7,594 nt of DNA, from NCBI GenBank assembly GCA_026388365.1, contig JAPLJW010000293.1, forward strand, positions 1 to 7,594, written 5' to 3'. The notes beneath the pieces are model-generated. The model was given only the letters and a program-made list of their open reading frames with translations, made no database searches and had not been told where the DNA came from. This document shows positions 5,426 to 7,594 of the stretch, piece by piece. Within the stretch, counting starts at the first letter, position 1. Each line of letters begins with the position of its first letter. The position numbers and the translations under genes are program-made. The DNA is from Deltaproteobacteria bacterium. Lineage in GTDB: Bacteria > Desulfobacterota > Syntrophia > Syntrophales > UBA5619.

Positions 5426-6016
5426 CCGGAAGCCGGCCGACTTTTCTCCAAGCTTGGCGTCGCGGACCCGTCCCTGCGCGGCATAGGCCTCCTCCTGTTG
5501 CCGGGCATATTCCGCCCTCGCCGAATCCGATGCGGCGCCGGCCATCATTCCCCCGGTCGCTCCGATCAGGGCGCCTCCCCCTGCATGCCGCGGCCCGCCG
5601 ATCAGCGCACCGAGCACCGCGCCGGCTATCGTGAACGCAACGGTATCGTGCCCCAACGGAGGCATCGGCACGACGCTGACGCGCTGATCCGTCGGGATCG
5701 CCGACTGCCCCGGATCGAAACCGGTCTGCTGGACCGCCCAGTTGTAACATTCGTAGTGGTCGCGGGACTGCTGTTCCGTTGTCTGACCCTTCATCGGGTA
5801 AAAAAAGACCTGTGTCGAGGGAACTGGGGCCTCGGCGGCCTCCCCGGGCATGGATTGCGGAATCGGCCGATAGGGTACGGGATAGCATGCCGACACGACA
5901 AGGACGGCCAGGAAAAGAGAAATCCAGACGAGGGCTCCGGACGCCCTCCGCAGATTCTGCCCGATCCTCTCTGTCCGATCCTCGCCGGCCGTCTTCCTGC
6001 AGATCGAGATTTTCAT
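5378..6016 (-). CDS. Glycine-zipper lipoprotein
   Basis: This 212-aa protein is probably a lipoprotein of the outer membrane or periplasm. It has an unusually long basic N-region (residues 1-26), a hydrophobic segment WISLFLAVLVVSA (31-43) and a lipobox V-S-A-C with Cys44 as the acylation site. A module at about 71-104 (F-F-Y-P, GQTTEQQ, an E-C-Y-N-WAV segment and QTGFDP) is shared with the downstream gene. A glycine-zipper segment at about 131-161 (AGAVLGALIGG, then GGGALIGATGGMMAG) resembles those that insert in or span membranes. An Ala/Arg/Gln-rich helix and RAMSACLEGRGYTVR at the end follow. The start ATG 6016 has AAGGAG 8 nt upstream, which supports the long N-region despite the distance to the lipobox. 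It heads a likely two-gene operon; a sigma-54-type promoter lies about 110 bp upstream. The exact role is unknown. Confidence 0.85.
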   Translation of the reverse strand: MKISICRKTAGEDRTERIGQNLRRASGALVWISLFLAVLVVSACYPVPYRPIPQSMPGEAAEAPVPSTQVFFYPMKGQTTEQQSRDHYECYNWAVQQTGFDPGQSAIPTDQRVSVVPMPPLGHDTVAFTIAGAVLGALIGGPRHAGGGALIGATGGMMAGAASDSARAEYARQQEEAYAAQGRVRDAKLGEKSAGFRRAMSACLEGRGYTVR

Positions 6017-6135
6017 TTTTGGTTCTCCTTCATCATGGAATGCCGCCGAAACGATCGGTACAGAGAGAATGGCGGCGGACGCTGTACGTTATTTTTTCAT
6101 TCATCCCCTTTTAATCTGTATAATACCAATGATAC

Positions 6136-6152
6136 AGCAAAGAGCGTGCCGA
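6136..6152 (-). promoter_or_regulatory. Sigma-54-type (-24/-12) promoter for the envelope operon
   Basis: The - strand reads TCGGCACGCTCTTTGCT, matching the sigma-54 consensus YTGGCACG-N4-TTGCW at every defined position except one (C for T before GG). The essential GG and GC dinucleotides are separated by exactly 10 nt. The predicted start is near 6125, giving a ~110-nt leader before the lipoprotein ATG at 6016. Use of this promoter would need an enhancer-binding activator, which is not in the window. Confidence 0.65.
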
Positions 6153-6165
6153 TTGCGTCACGCAA
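6153..6165. promoter_or_regulatory. Perfect 13-bp palindrome adjoining the -24 element
   Basis: TTGCGTCACGCAA is a perfect 6+1+6 inverted repeat that begins directly upstream of the -24 element. Size and placement fit a dimeric DNA-binding protein. At this position it would more likely be a repressor operator or accessory site than a distant enhancer site. Confidence 0.45.
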
Positions 6166-6263
6166 CAATGTAAATCTTGAATATAAGACTGATATAGAAT
6201 ATTTGCGGAAGAATGGCAAGCGCCTTCACGAAAAAATATGGGTAAAAAATATCCGCTTGTACG

Positions 6264-6291
6264 ATCCACCTGTGAACTAAATATCCACCTG
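6264..6291. repeat. Two copies of a 9-bp direct repeat
   Basis: ATCCACCTG occurs at 6264-6272 and 6283-6291, 19 bp apart, in an AT-rich stretch; AAATATCC is also repeated nearby. The region 6166-6300 shows no convincing gene. Two copies are too few to call an iteron array. Confidence 0.35.
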
Positions 6292-6315
6292 CCGGTTTCT
6301 GATCCTTTTTTTTCG

Positions 6316-6375
6316 GTCCGCGCTATCGGGACCTTCGCCCGGAGCGGGAATCGCCGGGCCGGAGATGGCGCGGAC
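6316..6375. other. 60-nt GC-rich two-tier hairpin in the intergenic region
   Basis: GTCCGCGC (6316-6323) pairs with GCGCGGAC (6368-6375); the stem extends by one G-U pair and ATC/GAT to 12 bp. An inner perfect stem, GCCCGG (6337-6342) with CCGGGC (6354-6359), sits inside. An alternative stem, GGTCC (6315-6319) with GGACC (6329-6333), would compete with the outer one. It is preceded by eight T on the + strand, so it is not an intrinsic terminator in either direction. It could be structured RNA or a DNA cruciform. Confidence 0.5.
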
Positions 6376-6409
6376 AGTTTATGCGTATTGATTGACCGAT
6401 TTTAGTTTT

Positions 6410-6463
6410 TCGGCAGGAATGCCGATACAAATAACGAAAGAACGGTCTGCGGTGCTCGTTATT
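6410..6463. repeat. Two further inverted repeats in the gene-free region
   Basis: TCGGCA-GGAA-TGCCGA (6410-6425) forms a 6-bp hairpin with a GNRA-type loop on the + strand. AATAACGA (6430-6437) and TCGTTATT (6456-6463) form a perfect 8-bp inverted repeat with an 18-nt loop. Neither has a T-run after it. From 6464 to 6587 I see no gene or clear signal. Confidence 0.4.
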
Positions 6464-6587
6464 CGTTCATGACATTGGCATCTAACACATAAGAACCAAG
6501 GGCCCATGGGTGATGATCGCCCGTTGAAGGCCGAAAGTTTGGAGATATGATTCCGGCGCAGGACAAAACGGCATCTGTGGATCCCGC

Positions 6588-6624
6588 AGCCCCCCGAAGG
6601 AGTGAACCCCTCTGGGGGGCTTTT
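6588..6624 (+). terminator. Terminator-like hairpin with its T-run facing +
   Basis: AGCCCCCC (6588-6595) pairs perfectly with GGGGGGCT (6614-6621), and TTTT follows on the + strand from 6621. No + strand gene is seen upstream. On the - strand the hairpin lies just after the radical SAM stop (6637) but is followed by GC-rich sequence, so it is atypical for that gene, although it may still protect or end its transcript. Confidence 0.55.
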
Positions 6625-6636
6625 GTCGATTCAACC

Positions 6637-7594
6637 CTATTTCCCGAAGGTCGCCACCGGTTCGCCGGCAACGACAATCGTGTTTGTTTTTTCTTTTTTA
6701 ATCCTGGCGGGATGCGCCTTTTCCAGCGCCACGGCGGCCTCGTTTTTCTCGTAAAAAGCAGCAGGTTCGCAGGTCCAGCCCGCGGCAAGGCGCGCCTCTT
6801 CCCGCTTCAGGGCAAACCAGGCAAACCACCCGAGAGGCAGGGCCGCGATACGCGTTTTCCAGCCGAAGGCGGTGTAGATATCCTGGAGCAGCCGATCCGC
6901 TTTTGCGGCCAGCCGCGGATCATTTTGATACCACTTCCTCATCGCCCAGACGGCGCCTGCATAGGTGGATCGCAGCGGGAACACCTCCCAGGCGACGCGC
7001 TTCCGGACGCGCGGGCGGGGATCATCCCGGTACTGCCACCAGCCATTCAGAAGAATCCGGATCATCCGGAGCAGACTCGGGCCGTTCACCGCAAAGTCAC
7101 GCCCGAAGGCCTCCAGAAGATATTTTTCTTCCCGGCCATCCCGAATATGCGGGTGGCGGTAATTGAAGCGATACTGCCCATGGGCGTCGGCTGTGGGGAA
7201 CTCCGTTTCCGGCAGGAGCGACCCATCCTGTCTGTGTTTTTCGTACAGGGGCGTGCCCGGAATCGGCGTGTAGAGCATGAACTGGTGGAAGACCGTCTCG
7301 TGGCTGACGGCGTAATCGATGATGGCATCCATATTTTCCGGCCTGTGGCCTTCGAGGCCGATGATCGATGAACCCAGGACGCGGATCCCGTGATCCTGAA
7401 GCAGGGTGACGAGCGCACGCGTATCCACCCCTTGAAGTTTGTCGTAGGCGCTCTCCTTGCCTTCCAGCCCCATCCAGCCCCAGCCGATCCCCAGTCTCAC
7501 CAGTTGATCGATCGTATAGGGTTGCAGAACGCGCGCCGAGCTGAAGACGTAGATGGCCCAGCTTTTCCGGTTTTCTTCCATCAGTTCGAGGAGC
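6637..7594 (-). CDS. B12-binding-type radical SAM protein, C-terminal part
   Basis: The frame is open through the right window edge (L-L-E-L before the first visible Met), so the N-terminus and the Cys motif that binds the [4Fe-4S] cluster lie outside; 318 residues are visible. The N-terminal visible part is the second half of a radical SAM barrel: a repeating strand-helix pattern with WGWMGLEGK, then a G-I-R-V-L-G-S-S-I-I-G-L-E-G strand and loop, followed by FMLYTPIPGTPLYEKH, a hallmark of many B12-binding-domain radical SAM enzymes. The rest is a helical C-terminal extension rich in Trp and Arg (a W-W-Q-Y segment; LGWFAWFALKREEARL) ending in a basic tail. The substrate cannot be told from this part; relatives act on lipids, cofactors and natural products. 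It is separated from the envelope operon by a ~620-bp gene-free region. Confidence 0.85.
   Translation of the reverse strand, partial: LLELMEENRKSWAIYVFSSARVLQPYTIDQLVRLGIGWGWMGLEGKESAYDKLQGVDTRALVTLLQDHGIRVLGSSIIGLEGHRPENMDAIIDYAVSHETVFHQFMLYTPIPGTPLYEKHRQDGSLLPETEFPTADAHGQYRFNYRHPHIRDGREEKYLLEAFGRDFAVNGPSLLRMIRILLNGWWQYRDDPRPRVRKRVAWEVFPLRSTYAGAVWAMRKWYQNDPRLAAKADRLLQDIYTAFGWKTRIAALPLGWFAWFALKREEARLAAGWTCEPAAFYEKNEAAVALEKAHPARIKKEKTNTIVVAGEPVATFGK

Noticed and set aside
6233..6250. A-rich runs as a - strand terminator T-tract
   Set aside because: No stem precedes the T-runs on the - strand; they are more likely simple AT-rich sequence.
5498..6280. Open + frame opposite the lipoprotein gene
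   Set aside because: Most of it is antisense to the lipoprotein and is Arg/Pro-rich shadow sequence. Its AT-rich last ~40 codons look slightly protein-like but have no start or ribosome site of their own.
6547..7371. Open + frame opposite the radical SAM gene
   Set aside because: It is antisense to a clear radical SAM protein and would run through the terminator-like hairpin; no domain is recognisable.

Overview
The window is GC-rich, protein-dense bacterial chromosome. The gene types (a CstA-family transporter, bacterial ArsA/Get3-like ATPases, a B12-type radical SAM protein, a lipoprotein behind a sigma-54-type promoter) suggest an anaerobic or syntrophic member of the former Deltaproteobacteria. 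That assignment is inferred from gene style; there is no rRNA or other marker to test it.

Layout. Positions 2-1375 (+) hold the C-terminal part of a CstA-family membrane transporter, closed by a clear Rho-independent terminator at 1407-1437. A compact + strand cluster follows: a small uncharacterised protein (1455-1721) and two ArsA/Get3-like P-loop ATPases of 329 aa each (1785-2774 and 2803-3792). A paralogue of the small protein (3800-4084, - strand) lies tail to tail with the second ATPase, 7 bp away. The order is therefore small protein, ATPase, ATPase, inverted small protein. The two ATPases have diverged in complementary ways. The first keeps the Switch I aspartate but has an altered Switch II. 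The second has Asn at the position of the catalytic Switch I Asp (Get3 D57) but a near-canonical start to Switch II. This looks like a heterodimeric ATPase with unequal nucleotide sites plus a dedicated small partner protein. It is the most interesting part of the window.

Positions 4085-4592 are a poor region, with a doubtful short + ORF and what looks like the C-terminal remnant of a - strand gene. Next come two - strand envelope genes, probably one operon: a glycine-zipper lipoprotein (5378-6016) and a DUF6515-like secreted protein (4593-5321). They share two sequence modules. A good sigma-54-type (-24/-12) promoter with an adjacent perfect palindrome lies upstream at 6136-6165.

Positions 6166-6587 contain no convincing gene but several inverted repeats, including a 60-nt GC-rich hairpin. 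The region ends at a terminator-like hairpin whose T-run faces +, although no + strand gene precedes it; a structured ncRNA is possible. The right end (6637-7594, - strand) is the C-terminal part of a radical SAM protein that runs out of the window.

No tRNA, rRNA, CRISPR array, insertion sequence or phage gene was seen.
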